Shown here: positions 51,581 through 60,400 of the stretch, piece by piece
Numbering within the stretch: the stretch's first letter is position 1
Layout: each line of letters opens with the position of its first letter
Assembly (NCBI GenBank): GCA_041941305.1
Contig: JBGTQJ010000006.1
Span: 209,234 to 273,233, forward strand
DNA: 64,000 nucleotides
DNA from: JANSWP01 sp041941305
GTDB lineage: Bacteria > Bacteroidota > Bacteroidia > Chitinophagales > Saprospiraceae
Direction: 5' to 3'
Notes under the pieces: model-generated
The model's database searches: none
What the model was told of the DNA's origin: nothing
What the model saw: only the letters and a program-made list of their open reading frames with translations
Position numbers and translations under genes: made by a program

Positions 51581-52750
51581 TTATTTTTTATACTTCTCTT
51601 CAATCAATCGAGTCAATTGGTCCACAGTATAAAAATTTGATTGATTGTAATGATACTTCTTTGCAGCTAATAATTTTCTTTTACCCCATCTAATTCCTTG
51701 ATTTCTAAGGAATTTATTTATGAATTGCTTTGCTGTTTCTCCTTTATACCAAAACACAGCTATCAGTCCAAACAAATTCTCAATAGGAAAATTATTCTCT
51801 TTATAATAGGACGGATAAAAAGTATTATCTAAGATTTTGGAAATTATGTTAACTAAAATTTTCCACTGCTTTTTCTCAATTGCCAAAAAACCCAATTTAA
51901 AAAGCTTGCTTGGAGAGTTGGGAATAAAACTAAGTACACTAATCACATTTGGCATTAGACCGTAAGTGTTTTTTTCAAAGGCCAGCTTTCCAATTTTGGT
52001 TGTGCATTGAGCAATTATCCAGGCTGTTGATCCTAAAATTAAAGGGTTTTGAGGTGTAGATTCTTGGCTGAGAAACATCAATAAATTTTTGTAAAGGGAT
52101 AGAACATCTTCCATGTTTTGACGACTGCCTGCTTCTTTTGAATTAGTTACAGTTTCGCACAGAGAATCGCAAATAAAAATAATTTGTTCATTTTCAATGA
52201 CCTTGTCTTTTCTCTCTTCTTGAGTTTGCCAATGCATTAGCAGTTTTCCATATGCATCAATGACTGATTTAGTCTGTATGCCTTGCTCAGCATGAATTCC
52301 AATATAGACTAAATCTTCAAGTTGCTTATCAATGCCTGAAAAAGAATTTTTTGTTTTTTTTTGGATTTCCAGTACTATTCCCTGAGAAATCATTTCAATG
52401 TAATTCCTGCTTTCTAAAATGATATTTTTAAGGAGAATGTAAATAGAATAGCTCAATAATAAACCAAAGGTTATTATAACATATGCTTCAATGTAATCTC
52501 CAATGTAAAACCCTGTTCCGTATGAGAATGGAATAAAAGCTGATACAAAATTTGAATTGCCAATAATGATATAGGAAACGAGTAAACCTATCAGGCAAAA
52601 TAATTCAACAAAGACCCTTTCTTTATTGTGAATGAGTCCAGCATATTTTCTTAATCCCTCTGGAATGGTGAAATAATATGCTATTGTAGGTAGGAAAACA
52701 AAAATGGTTATAGCCCCTTCCAATAATGTTGAAATCCAGGCTTCATTCAT
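51581..52750 (-). CDS. membrane protein of unknown function
   Basis: 389 residues with four or so membrane helices in the first half (about 8-30, ITIFVFLPTIAYYFT; 48-65; 67-75; 85-107, AYVIITFGLLLSYSIYILL). A large soluble helical domain (about 130-389) follows, with GSTAWIIAQCTTKIGKLAFE and a tail YHYNQSNFYTVDQLTRLIEEKYKK. No known family is evident. It lies between the receiver-like gene and the 41-aa and pentapeptide genes, all on the minus strand, and may be a membrane partner of the kinase/receiver pair. Confidence 0.6.
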   Translation of the reverse strand: MNEAWISTLLEGAITIFVFLPTIAYYFTIPEGLRKYAGLIHNKERVFVELFCLIGLLVSYIIIGNSNFVSAFIPFSYGTGFYIGDYIEAYVIITFGLLLSYSIYILLKNIILESRNYIEMISQGIVLEIQKKTKNSFSGIDKQLEDLVYIGIHAEQGIQTKSVIDAYGKLLMHWQTQEERKDKVIENEQIIFICDSLCETVTNSKEAGSRQNMEDVLSLYKNLLMFLSQESTPQNPLILGSTAWIIAQCTTKIGKLAFEKNTYGLMPNVISVLSFIPNSPSKLFKLGFLAIEKKQWKILVNIISKILDNTFYPSYYKENNFPIENLFGLIAVFWYKGETAKQFINKFLRNQGIRWGKRKLLAAKKYHYNQSNFYTVDQLTRLIEEKYKK

Positions 52751-52816
52751 TTTGTTCCGGGTTTTGGGCTAATTTTCATAATGTTACTTTCTTATTAACA
52801 GAATTTATATCAACTT

Positions 52817-53320
52817 TTAACTAACAATTTTTTCATTTGCCTCATGAATTTCATTAATGAAATCTAATAAAGCAGTATGAGGCATCATGGCATTTTTTCT
52901 CTTAAACTTTATTTCTTCTAAATTCAATTCTTTGAGCTCTGATTCTAATTCTTCCGATCTTTCAACAGTAAATATTCCAAACCTTCTAGGGTTTACATTT
53001 TCTTCAATAGAAACCTTTGGACTGTTTTCGGATTTACTAAAAATTACTTTTAATAATTCAAGACCAAGTCGGTTAGAGTTAGACCGGTTAGCCTTTTGCA
53101 AGTCCTCATATCTTTTAACCCATTCGGGATCTCTCCCAGGGGGTATCCTAATATCTACAATAATAACATCATAGTTTCTTTTGTTAAGATAAAAGAAGGC
53201 TTCTGAAATGTTGGTCGCTAAATCAAGATGAAACCGTCCATCGATATATACCGGGCTGGTCAAGTGGTATAAATCAGAGTCCGCATTATCTTCTATCCAC
53301 AAAACTTTTCGAGATCTCAT
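52817..53320 (-). CDS. receiver-like (CheY-type) protein
   Basis: 167 residues. It begins VLWIEDNADSDLY, which gives the acidic pocket (Glu/Asp near 10-12) of a receiver domain, continues with YDVIIVDIRIPPGRDPEW (the phosphoacceptor Asp in VDIRIP, about 57), and reaches a lysine near FKRK (about 138-141). There is an unusually large insertion (about 65-120) and no DNA-binding domain. It is the obvious phosphoacceptor for the histidine kinase encoded 65 nt upstream. A receiver with no output domain suggests that it acts by binding a partner, perhaps the membrane proteins next to it. Confidence 0.75.
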   Translation of the reverse strand: MRSRKVLWIEDNADSDLYHLTSPVYIDGRFHLDLATNISEAFFYLNKRNYDVIIVDIRIPPGRDPEWVKRYEDLQKANRSNSNRLGLELLKVIFSKSENSPKVSIEENVNPRRFGIFTVERSEELESELKELNLEEIKFKRKNAMMPHTALLDFINEIHEANEKIVS

Positions 53321-53385
53321 TGATATTGTCCTTTTCTTCTAAAAAATTAACCAAGAAATACTTTTACAATGATAATTTAAAATAA

Positions 53386-54945
53386 TCAATTGGTTGAGTC
53401 TAAAGGAAGTTTTATGCTTACTTTGGTAATAAATGGTCCTGAATAATCCAATGCACCTTTACTCACAGGCTTACTTTCTATTTCAATAATACCTTTATGA
53501 TTCTTAATTACCTTCGATACATCATATAAACCAAGACCAGTGCCAGGTCGTTGACGATCAGATGAATAAATCCCTCGGTAACCAATCTGATAAATCAATC
53601 CATCCTTTAATTCTTTTTCTGTTATCGCTACCCCCCAATTTTCTATAGTTATGTTCAACCAGTTTCCATCATTAGAGCTTAGATTAATTCTTACAATAGC
53701 TTTTTCTTTATTCTTTCGTTCCCAACTGTACTTTATGGCATTATGTAGAATATTCAAAAAAGCTCTAATGAGATCTTTTTTTACCCCTTTGATTTTGCCT
53801 TGACCTCGATAGCCTGGGTTAATTCGAAAAATTACATTTCGTTTAGCAGCAAATTCATTAAGGGAAATTATTGCAGAATTTAGTATATCATACAAGTCTA
53901 ATGATTCTGCTTTTTCTGGTGGTTTAACATTTGTTAGAATATAACTTCTTAAACTATCAACATTTGATTCCATTTCCAACACAACATCAATTCCATGAGA
54001 TAGGGTGATCAAACTACATAATTTTAGGACTTCTTCAAGATTTCGATTTATCAGTTTAAATACCTCCCGTGGCATGTTTTTATTTTTCAAATCGGAAATC
54101 ATAGATTTAATTCTTAAGGTCCCTTCTCTAAAAATTGCAATTTTTTGAAGCTGTATTTTCAATAACTCGTTATCTTTTAAAAGTACTAAAATACGTTTTA
54201 ACTGCATAGATTGAGCATTACTTAAATACCTATTATAATTATTTTCATCTTCAAGGTTTTTTATGGAATTAATTAATTGATTAAGATTGGATCGAAGCAT
54301 TTTTATTATTTGGTCTTCATCTGGTGATTTGGTATTAGGGTTTATTAAATCTTGTGTAATCAAAGATCTTAAAACTGCATCCATAGAGTGTTTCGAATGA
54401 ATTAAAGTGGAGGAATAAGTATGTAATAATTTCCCTATATCAGTTGTAAGTTCTTTTATATGAATTTGAGATTCTCTAAATTCTTCTTTTTCCTCTCGAG
54501 AAATTAGCTCAAATGTTTTATTAGATTCAATATCAGAATCAGTTAAACCCCTTCTCTCAATTGGTGCCATCAAGCATAAGAAACCAATTTTATTCTTGGT
54601 AGGGTTTTCCAAAATAGTTTTTATAGTTTGATAAAAACGAAAAGTTTCTTCACCAACTTTGATATCTAGCCCTTCAATGGTCAACCATTGATCTTCTTTT
54701 AATTCCAATAAACGCTTTATGAAGTCTTTAAATCGAGATTTATCACCGAAATAATTATGTTTTTCCCGAGGAATAACAGCTGAACTTGGCAGATTTAATT
54801 TCTCCTTTGCAGTATTGTTATATTTTATTATTACACCCTGAAAATCACAAATGAGAACAATAAATGGAAGTTTAGAAAAAGCATTATATTCTTCCGAAGC
54901 ATGCATCAGGATTTTTTCCTGAGTATCCTGTTCAATTAAAGGCAT
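53386..54945 (-). CDS. soluble PAS-containing histidine kinase
   Basis: ATG 54945 (MPLIEQDTQEKILMHASEEYNAF) is chosen; the GTG at 54978 has poor ribosome-site spacing. The 519 residues start with a PAS-like domain (about 20-125, PFIVLICDFQGVIIKYNNTAKEKL). A long helical region follows, in which an H-box is not classical; HSKHSMDAVLRSL near 190-202 is the best candidate. The ATPase domain is clear: N-box RAFLNILHNAIKYS (about 375-388), then ENWGVAITEKEL and RPGTGLGLYDVSKVIKNHKG with the G-boxes. There is no membrane segment. It probably phosphorylates the receiver-like protein downstream; its ligand is unknown. Confidence 0.8.
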   Translation of the reverse strand: MPLIEQDTQEKILMHASEEYNAFSKLPFIVLICDFQGVIIKYNNTAKEKLNLPSSAVIPREKHNYFGDKSRFKDFIKRLLELKEDQWLTIEGLDIKVGEETFRFYQTIKTILENPTKNKIGFLCLMAPIERRGLTDSDIESNKTFELISREEKEEFRESQIHIKELTTDIGKLLHTYSSTLIHSKHSMDAVLRSLITQDLINPNTKSPDEDQIIKMLRSNLNQLINSIKNLEDENNYNRYLSNAQSMQLKRILVLLKDNELLKIQLQKIAIFREGTLRIKSMISDLKNKNMPREVFKLINRNLEEVLKLCSLITLSHGIDVVLEMESNVDSLRSYILTNVKPPEKAESLDLYDILNSAIISLNEFAAKRNVIFRINPGYRGQGKIKGVKKDLIRAFLNILHNAIKYSWERKNKEKAIVRINLSSNDGNWLNITIENWGVAITEKELKDGLIYQIGYRGIYSSDRQRPGTGLGLYDVSKVIKNHKGIIEIESKPVSKGALDYSGPFITKVSIKLPLDSTN

Positions 54946-55110
54946 GTTGATCTTTTTTTTAAAAATTGAAGAGTCCACTTCTCCTTATTAAATGGGACAA
55001 TTTGCACAATCTGTATTAATTTTTGGTTTTCAGCCCACCTACCCCCGATACAAATACTCCTGAAACTCAATAAAAGTTTATTCTATAATCTTGATTAGCT
55101 TCCATGACAT

Positions 55111-55317
55111 TTAATTTCGCTTTATTTCATCTAAAGTTTTGCCTTGTTTGTTTTTCCATTCTCTCCAACCGAAAAATAGTCCATGCTGAACTTCAGTAGA
55201 GGCCTGCGTCAGAGATATCAAAACCGCCTTCACCACCCGATTGGTAATTTCCGCAATCTTAATGCTACGAGGAGAGCCATCCGGTAAGAAAATTTGAATT
55301 GTTTGAGGTCGCTGCAT
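55111..55317 (-). pseudogene. remnant of a GIY-YIG nuclease family protein
   Basis: The first ~32 residues (MQRPQTIQIFLPDGSPRSIK and IAEITNRVVKAVLI) match the conserved N-terminus of Bacteroidota GIY-YIG nuclease proteins as I remember it (PQTIQIFLPxGxPRxIxIAEIT). Then the sequence diverges: an expected YFLFG-type GIY-YIG start is not found, only GLFFGWREWKNKQ, and the frame ends after 68 residues. I infer a deletion or frameshift. The catalytic part is missing. Confidence 0.6.
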
Positions 55318-55487
55318 GGGTCTGGGCGTTCAGGATTAATCTTATTGCTGAAAGATGGAAGTGTGGTTGTTTATTGTGGTAAAGATAGGAAAATGGGGAT
55401 GGATAAGGAATATTGGTTATATAAAAGTGGGGGAGGACTGACTCCATTATTGAAAACAGAATATCATAAGGGATAATTGGAAAGAAT

Positions 55488-57461
55488 CTAATAGTTGATT
55501 TTGATGTCTGGAAGGGCTTCTTGAAGCTCTTTACACCTTTTAATATAGTTGTTTGCTGCATGAAGTTCTTCATAAAGTTCCGGAAATTGGCGTTTAATAC
55601 GATGAGGAAGTTCATGCCCTGCCCCCAATCCTATGAGTTCATTTATCTCAAGTTCATCCAGCTGATTGGAAAGTTGGGTGAAATATGATTCGTTTTTCCG
55701 TATTGATTTAATGTGAGGTGAAGGCTCCCAGCTTGTAAGATATTTTAACTTTAAGGAATTTAGCAAATAATTAAAGGATTTGATCGGAAAGGGAAACTCT
55801 ATTAAAGTTTGCTCAGCATTTCCTCCATTATTTTTTTGTATATTGTAAATTAAGTACAAGATTGGTAATTTATATTTTGCCGAAAGTGAAATAGAACTAA
55901 AGTTTTCTCCTACCTCCTTCATAAGATGAATAAAACACCATAGATTTATTTGACTAGCATTATCAACATTAATTTTATCCAAAGTGGATAAGGCATTTGA
56001 CTCGAATTGGTCAAGTGGATGTGGACCTTTAATTTTTGAGTTTGTAGTTGTAAATTCTCCTTTTACTTTTGTTATCAGATTTCTAATTACCATTTTCCCT
56101 AGAAATGTTTTAGCTGCATCCATCCCATCAAAATCAAATTCTTTTAAAAAGGCTTCTTTTTCAATTGCTTCTTTGGCCAAAAAATATTCAAGCACCGATT
56201 TATGTGAAAATTTATAATTTCCTTCGGCATCTCGATTAAGGAGGGAGCGAGAACGCCAGGCAGTTTGATTAAAAAGAGTATTATCTTCACCTTCTATATC
56301 CGAAATCTGCAACTCTGCGTCTGCAATTTTGGTATCTGGTGGCAAGAAAAGACCTCCACGATTTTTTCGATTTTCATAAAGATTCACTGCCAATTTTTGA
56401 GAAAAATCATACAACATTTCTTTGAATTTCTTCTCACTGCCATATTTTTTAATAATCCCCTGCTTACTTGCCTCTCTTTCAATCCACCGCTCAATCAATA
56501 CTTCATAAATCTGATAACTGTATTCATAATTTTCCCCAGTATTCACTAAATCCTCAATATGAGATAACAACATCGGACGTACTATCAAATTAGGGCTTTT
56601 TTTAGCTATTTGGCGAGCAACCTTCAGTTTATTCCAATTAAAGGGGTTGAAAATATTAAAGCGTTTTTGTAGGTATTTTTTGACATCCTTGTCATCAAAA
56701 ACAGAAACATATGCTTTACGGAAAACAAATTCTCCAGCATCTCCGCCAAATTTGAACATTCCCGTTTTGTATGGTTCTTCGATTTCAGATGGAAAAAACT
56801 GTGTCCGGCAGGTGATTACGATTTCGCGAAACTTCCTGGTTTTCTGAAGGATTTTTTCCAGTCGGTTTTTGTAGTTTCTCAAGGCCTCTGTATCTTCATC
56901 AAATGCATCCAACAATAAAATGGTGTCTTCGGGATTTTTAACACTTTCTATTTCCTTCAAAATATCGGGATAGCCCAAGGGAAACAATTCAATATTGTAT
57001 TTGATACCACCAAAAGCCCATTGCCGTTTGTATGCCAAATAAAGATTAATCATAAAAGTCGTCTTACCCATCCCGGAATCTGCCAGGATCAAGTAATAGC
57101 GAGTATCATCCCTTTTGAAAGCAATATTTAGCATCATTGGAATCAACCTGGCTTTGGGAGAGTCAATAAACAATCGCCCTGGTTCATGTCCTTGAGATGG
57201 AGCTGTATCCTGATATTTGGTAGGAATATAAAAACGTGTGGCTTTGTCAATTTCAAAGGGTGTAAAGTAAGGATGAAGATCCCGATTTAGCAACTTATTT
57301 TTTCTTAGTAAAATTATCCATTTCCCAAAACTATAGAAGTAATTAAAAATCGAAATTAGTACACCCAATAAAGTGAGGCCAAAAACCAATTCATTTGCAA
57401 GCCAATCGGGGAAACCGATGTCTTTGGCGACTTTTATCAGGGATGTTAGGTCTTTTAGCAT
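55488..57461 (-). CDS. membrane-anchored NACHT-type ATPase, copy 1
   Basis: The start is ATG 57461, since 57467 is a TTG. About 657 residues. A hydrophobic helix near 25-50 (ELVFGLTLLGVLISIFNYFYSF) anchors it. Then comes a signature segment LNRDLHPYFTPFEIDKATRFYIPTKYQD shared with copy 2. The P-loop NTPase domain follows: Walker A ADSGMGKTT (about 127-135), Walker B ILLLDAFDED (about 181-190), and sensor-like ITCRTQFFP. A winged-helix segment YKFSHKSVLEYFLAKE (near 415-430) is typical of NACHT/STAND proteins. The C-terminal ~200 residues are helical and end LRAANNYIKRCKELQ-like. It probably forms a nucleotide-switch sensor at the inner membrane. The family includes phage-defence proteins (bNACHT); a defence role is an inference. 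Confidence 0.85.
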   Translation of the reverse strand: MLKDLTSLIKVAKDIGFPDWLANELVFGLTLLGVLISIFNYFYSFGKWIILLRKNKLLNRDLHPYFTPFEIDKATRFYIPTKYQDTAPSQGHEPGRLFIDSPKARLIPMMLNIAFKRDDTRYYLILADSGMGKTTFMINLYLAYKRQWAFGGIKYNIELFPLGYPDILKEIESVKNPEDTILLLDAFDEDTEALRNYKNRLEKILQKTRKFREIVITCRTQFFPSEIEEPYKTGMFKFGGDAGEFVFRKAYVSVFDDKDVKKYLQKRFNIFNPFNWNKLKVARQIAKKSPNLIVRPMLLSHIEDLVNTGENYEYSYQIYEVLIERWIEREASKQGIIKKYGSEKKFKEMLYDFSQKLAVNLYENRKNRGGLFLPPDTKIADAELQISDIEGEDNTLFNQTAWRSRSLLNRDAEGNYKFSHKSVLEYFLAKEAIEKEAFLKEFDFDGMDAAKTFLGKMVIRNLITKVKGEFTTTNSKIKGPHPLDQFESNALSTLDKINVDNASQINLWCFIHLMKEVGENFSSISLSAKYKLPILYLIYNIQKNNGGNAEQTLIEFPFPIKSFNYLLNSLKLKYLTSWEPSPHIKSIRKNESYFTQLSNQLDELEINELIGLGAGHELPHRIKRQFPELYEELHAANNYIKRCKELQEALPDIKINY

Positions 57462-57597
57462 TATCAAATCGGAGTTTGGAGGTAAATTACAAAACTACTT
57501 TGTAGAGAAAAAATGTCCGTTTCCATATTCCAAATACTCTTGCCCTATTTGGTTTTTAAAATGGAATCATATTGATATTTAGCTACAAATTTCGTAA

Positions 57598-57622
57598 ACG
57601 GTTTTTTATTGTGTGCAAGATA
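57598..57622 (-). promoter_or_regulatory. shared motif upstream of NACHT copy 1
   Basis: Plus-strand text ACGG-N3-TTTATTGTGTGCAA-N-ATA, about 140 nt before the start codon. The same motif with equal spacing precedes copy 2 (59927-59951). On the minus strand it reads TAT-N-TTGCACACAATAAA-N3-CCGT. Confidence 0.6.
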
Positions 57623-57743
57623 TGAAAGATAACCTTTTTTTAATAGATGGCCTTGGTATAGGTAGATACAGAGGGAAGTAAATGTGAGTGAACCTAATTT
57701 AACCAGAAATCACTTTGGGAAATAAATTTTGTTGTGTGGTGAA

Positions 57744-59810
57744 CTAATAATATAAATCAACTTTGGGAATATTTTTCTGAGCCCTATGCTTTAGGCCTTC
57801 TTGAAGTTTTTGACAGGATGTGATGTATTCGTTTGCTCTAAAAAGCTCCGGTTTTAATGACTCATCATTTTCTTTGATTTGTTGTGGAATTTTCAAAGCG
57901 TCTTTTGATTCAACAGGTTCTTCAATCTCCAATTTGTTTTCCCATTCTTTTATGGTAGCATATTTGAATTCAAGTCTGTTTAGAAGTTGATCCAAATCAT
58001 TATTCTTCAACCAGACTCTTACCTGATGTAATTCTTCTTCTTCCTGATGTTGTTTTACCAATATTGGGCTGGATTTTTCGGGTAAAAATGACTCTGCTTT
58101 TTCCTCTTCTTTTTCAATCCATTTAAGTTTATCCCTCAAATTAGACAGTATTTGTTTTTTAATTCTAAAGTATTTATAAAACCTGTATAGATTAGGAAAT
58201 TTCTTAAAATCAGTAAGGATCAGTTCATTGAAAAAAGGCAAATTAAGAAGTTCAAATAATTGAATTTTCAGGTTGCCAACAGAAGTAATATTCAAAGATT
58301 GAATTTGTTTGACTTCTTTAGCTGTTATTTCCTCAATTGAGAATATTTGTATCTCTCTTTGAAAGTTAAAATCTTTAACCATATAGGTTCCTTTTGCTTG
58401 TCTAATGAGCTCCGCAATTACCATCTCATTTAAAAAGTGCTTGGTGGTTTCAAAACCTTCAAACTCAAATTCTTTAATGAAACCCAAATCATAGAACAAT
58501 TTCCTTGCAAGGAAAAATTCAAGAATGGATTTATGTGAAAATTTATACCAACCAGTTGCATTGCGATTCAATAGAGAATGACTTCTCCAATCTGATTGAG
58601 CCAGGGTTTTACTTTCTTCATCTTTGGGATTCAGAATCTGAAGTATTTCTTTATTAGTAATATTTAAACCACTATAGAGAAAAAGTCCTCTTCTTTTTTT
58701 CCTGCTCTGATATAAATCAACTGCGAGATTTTCAGAGAATTTCCAAAGCTGTTTTCTGAATTCATTTAAACTTTTAAACTTTCTGGCTACTCCCGGTTTT
58801 GAGGATTCCCGTTCGACCCACTTATTGATTAACACATGATATAGTTGGTAATTAAATTTAAAAGTCTTCTCCATATCCTCACTAACAAAGTCCTGAATAT
58901 GAGAGAGAATCATAGGACGAATTATCAAATCCTTACTTTGATTGACCAACCATTTTGCTTTTGAAATTTTCTTCCAATTAAATGGGTTTAAGGGATTGTA
59001 GCGCTTGTATAGATAGGATTGTATATCTTTTGGTGAAAATACAGATATATAAATCCTTCGAAAAACGTACTTACCTCCTTCTGCTCCGTATTTAAAAATT
59101 CCAGTGTCATAAGGCAATTCTCGTTCTGAAGGAAAAAACTGTGTTCGACAGGTTATGACAATTTCCCTAAACCTCCAGGCTACAGATAGTATCTCTGTTA
59201 ACCGTTTGGTATAATCTTTAAAAGCTAATGCATCCTCATCAAATGCGTCCAGAAGCAGAATTGTATCTTTCTTTTTTTTATCATCAATTTTTTCAATCTC
59301 ATCTAGAGATTCCGGATTGCCTAAAGGAAATAGCTTAATGTCAAATCGCTTTTTCCATGGCCATTGATTTTTATAGCTAAGGAAAAGGTTTATCATAAAT
59401 GTGGTTTTCCCCATGCCAGTGTCTGCCAAAACCAAATAGTATTTTGTATCATCATTTTCCTTAAATGCCTTTTTTAAAAACATTGGAATTAAAGGATTAC
59501 TGGCAGCAGCAATATGAGAACGATACATATCCGTATCCTGTGAAGGGGCGACATTTTGATATTTAGAGGGAATATAAAATCGTGTAGCATTGTTAATCTC
59601 AACACTTGTATAATATGGAGCTAAATCTCGATTTAAAATCCGTTGCCTATATTTTAATAAAATCCAATTGAAAAATTTATAGCAAAAATTGATTGCGGTA
59701 AATAAAAAGGAAAGCAAGGCCAGGTAAAAAGAAATTTTCAGAGCAAGCCACTCGGGGACTCCAGAAAACTCTACAAAATATTCCCATAGACTTTCTATAC
59801 GGTTAAACAT
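57744..59810 (-). CDS. membrane-anchored NACHT-type ATPase, copy 2
   Basis: 688 residues, paralogous along its whole length to copy 1 but diverged. The membrane helix is near 24-50 (ALKISFYLALLSFLFTAINF), followed by LNRDLAPYYTSVEINNATRF, then FYIPSKYQNVAPSQ. Walker A is ADTGMGKTT (about 130-138), Walker B ILLLDAFDED. ITCRTQFFPSERELP and the winged-helix YKFSHKSILEFFLARK are all kept, so the ATPase is probably active. The C-terminal part is longer and charged (EEEKAESFLPEKS) but ends in the same FRANEYITSCQKLQEGL-like helix. The intergenic gap of 282 nt to copy 1 holds the shared motif. Two copies suggest a paired or diversified sensor. Confidence 0.85.
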   Translation of the reverse strand: MFNRIESLWEYFVEFSGVPEWLALKISFYLALLSFLFTAINFCYKFFNWILLKYRQRILNRDLAPYYTSVEINNATRFYIPSKYQNVAPSQDTDMYRSHIAAASNPLIPMFLKKAFKENDDTKYYLVLADTGMGKTTFMINLFLSYKNQWPWKKRFDIKLFPLGNPESLDEIEKIDDKKKKDTILLLDAFDEDALAFKDYTKRLTEILSVAWRFREIVITCRTQFFPSERELPYDTGIFKYGAEGGKYVFRRIYISVFSPKDIQSYLYKRYNPLNPFNWKKISKAKWLVNQSKDLIIRPMILSHIQDFVSEDMEKTFKFNYQLYHVLINKWVERESSKPGVARKFKSLNEFRKQLWKFSENLAVDLYQSRKKRRGLFLYSGLNITNKEILQILNPKDEESKTLAQSDWRSHSLLNRNATGWYKFSHKSILEFFLARKLFYDLGFIKEFEFEGFETTKHFLNEMVIAELIRQAKGTYMVKDFNFQREIQIFSIEEITAKEVKQIQSLNITSVGNLKIQLFELLNLPFFNELILTDFKKFPNLYRFYKYFRIKKQILSNLRDKLKWIEKEEEKAESFLPEKSSPILVKQHQEEEELHQVRVWLKNNDLDQLLNRLEFKYATIKEWENKLEIEEPVESKDALKIPQQIKENDESLKPELFRANEYITSCQKLQEGLKHRAQKNIPKVDLYY

Positions 59811-59926
59811 AGTTGGTTTGGAGTTTTGGTTTTAAACCCATACTTATTTGATAAGGTAATTGTATATAAGTAAACCCTAAAATCATTGATAAGATTGAAA
59901 ATTTCCTTGTTCAACAGGGTTTAGGG

Positions 59927-59951
59927 ACGGCACTTTATTGTGTGCAATATA
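59927..59951 (-). promoter_or_regulatory. shared motif upstream of NACHT copy 2
   Basis: ACGG-CAC-TTTATTGTGTGCAA-T-ATA on the plus strand, 117-141 nt before the start codon; identical to the copy-1 motif at all fixed positions. The rest of the 59811-60211 stretch shows no frame or palindrome of note. Confidence 0.6.
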
Positions 59952-60211
59952 AGAAGGAAAGATTTATTTATTGAGCAATTTAATGTAAATCAAACCTTTG
60001 AATCTTTGGATAAATTTTTTATTTCTGTGACATCTGTTTTATGAATATATTATTATCACTAAAAGAAAACTTCACCAAATTGTTATCCAAATAGTATTAT
60101 TCCTCATTGGAATCAAGTATAAATAACTGATATCCAGCTTATTGTCCAATGGTTTGACTAAAAAAGTCTTTAATGATTTGAATGTTTCTCAATTACCCAA
60201 ATTTTTACTCA

Positions 60212-60367
60212 TCACTGAATATCAACATAATACAGAATACCCACTTGATTAACTTCAAATACCTTATTTACACTTTCCAGGATGTACCTGAGGGTGAAGG
60301 CGCGGTCATAATCAACTGGAAGGTCTCCATGGATGAAGCATGTTTCATATTGTGCTAATAATTTCAT
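60212..60367 (-). CDS. hypothetical 51-aa protein
   Basis: ATG 60367 opens a 51-codon frame ending TGA 60212-60214. Its text (MKLLAQYETCFIHGDLPVDY, then DRAFTLRYILESV and NQVGILYYVDIQ) has a balanced, protein-like composition. It begins 33 nt from the divergent membrane-protein gene at 60401. It might be a small protein of its own or a fragment of a longer gene; I recognise no family. Confidence 0.4.
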   Translation of the reverse strand: MKLLAQYETCFIHGDLPVDYDRAFTLRYILESVNKVFEVNQVGILYYVDIQ

Positions 60368-60400
60368 AAAATTGTTTCTCTATTTTCAAATGATGAAATA

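Noticed and set aside
47877..54978. Direct naming of this block as a Detocs defence system
   Set aside because: Kinase and receiver are present, but the TPR sensor and receiver-effector fusion typical of that system are not.
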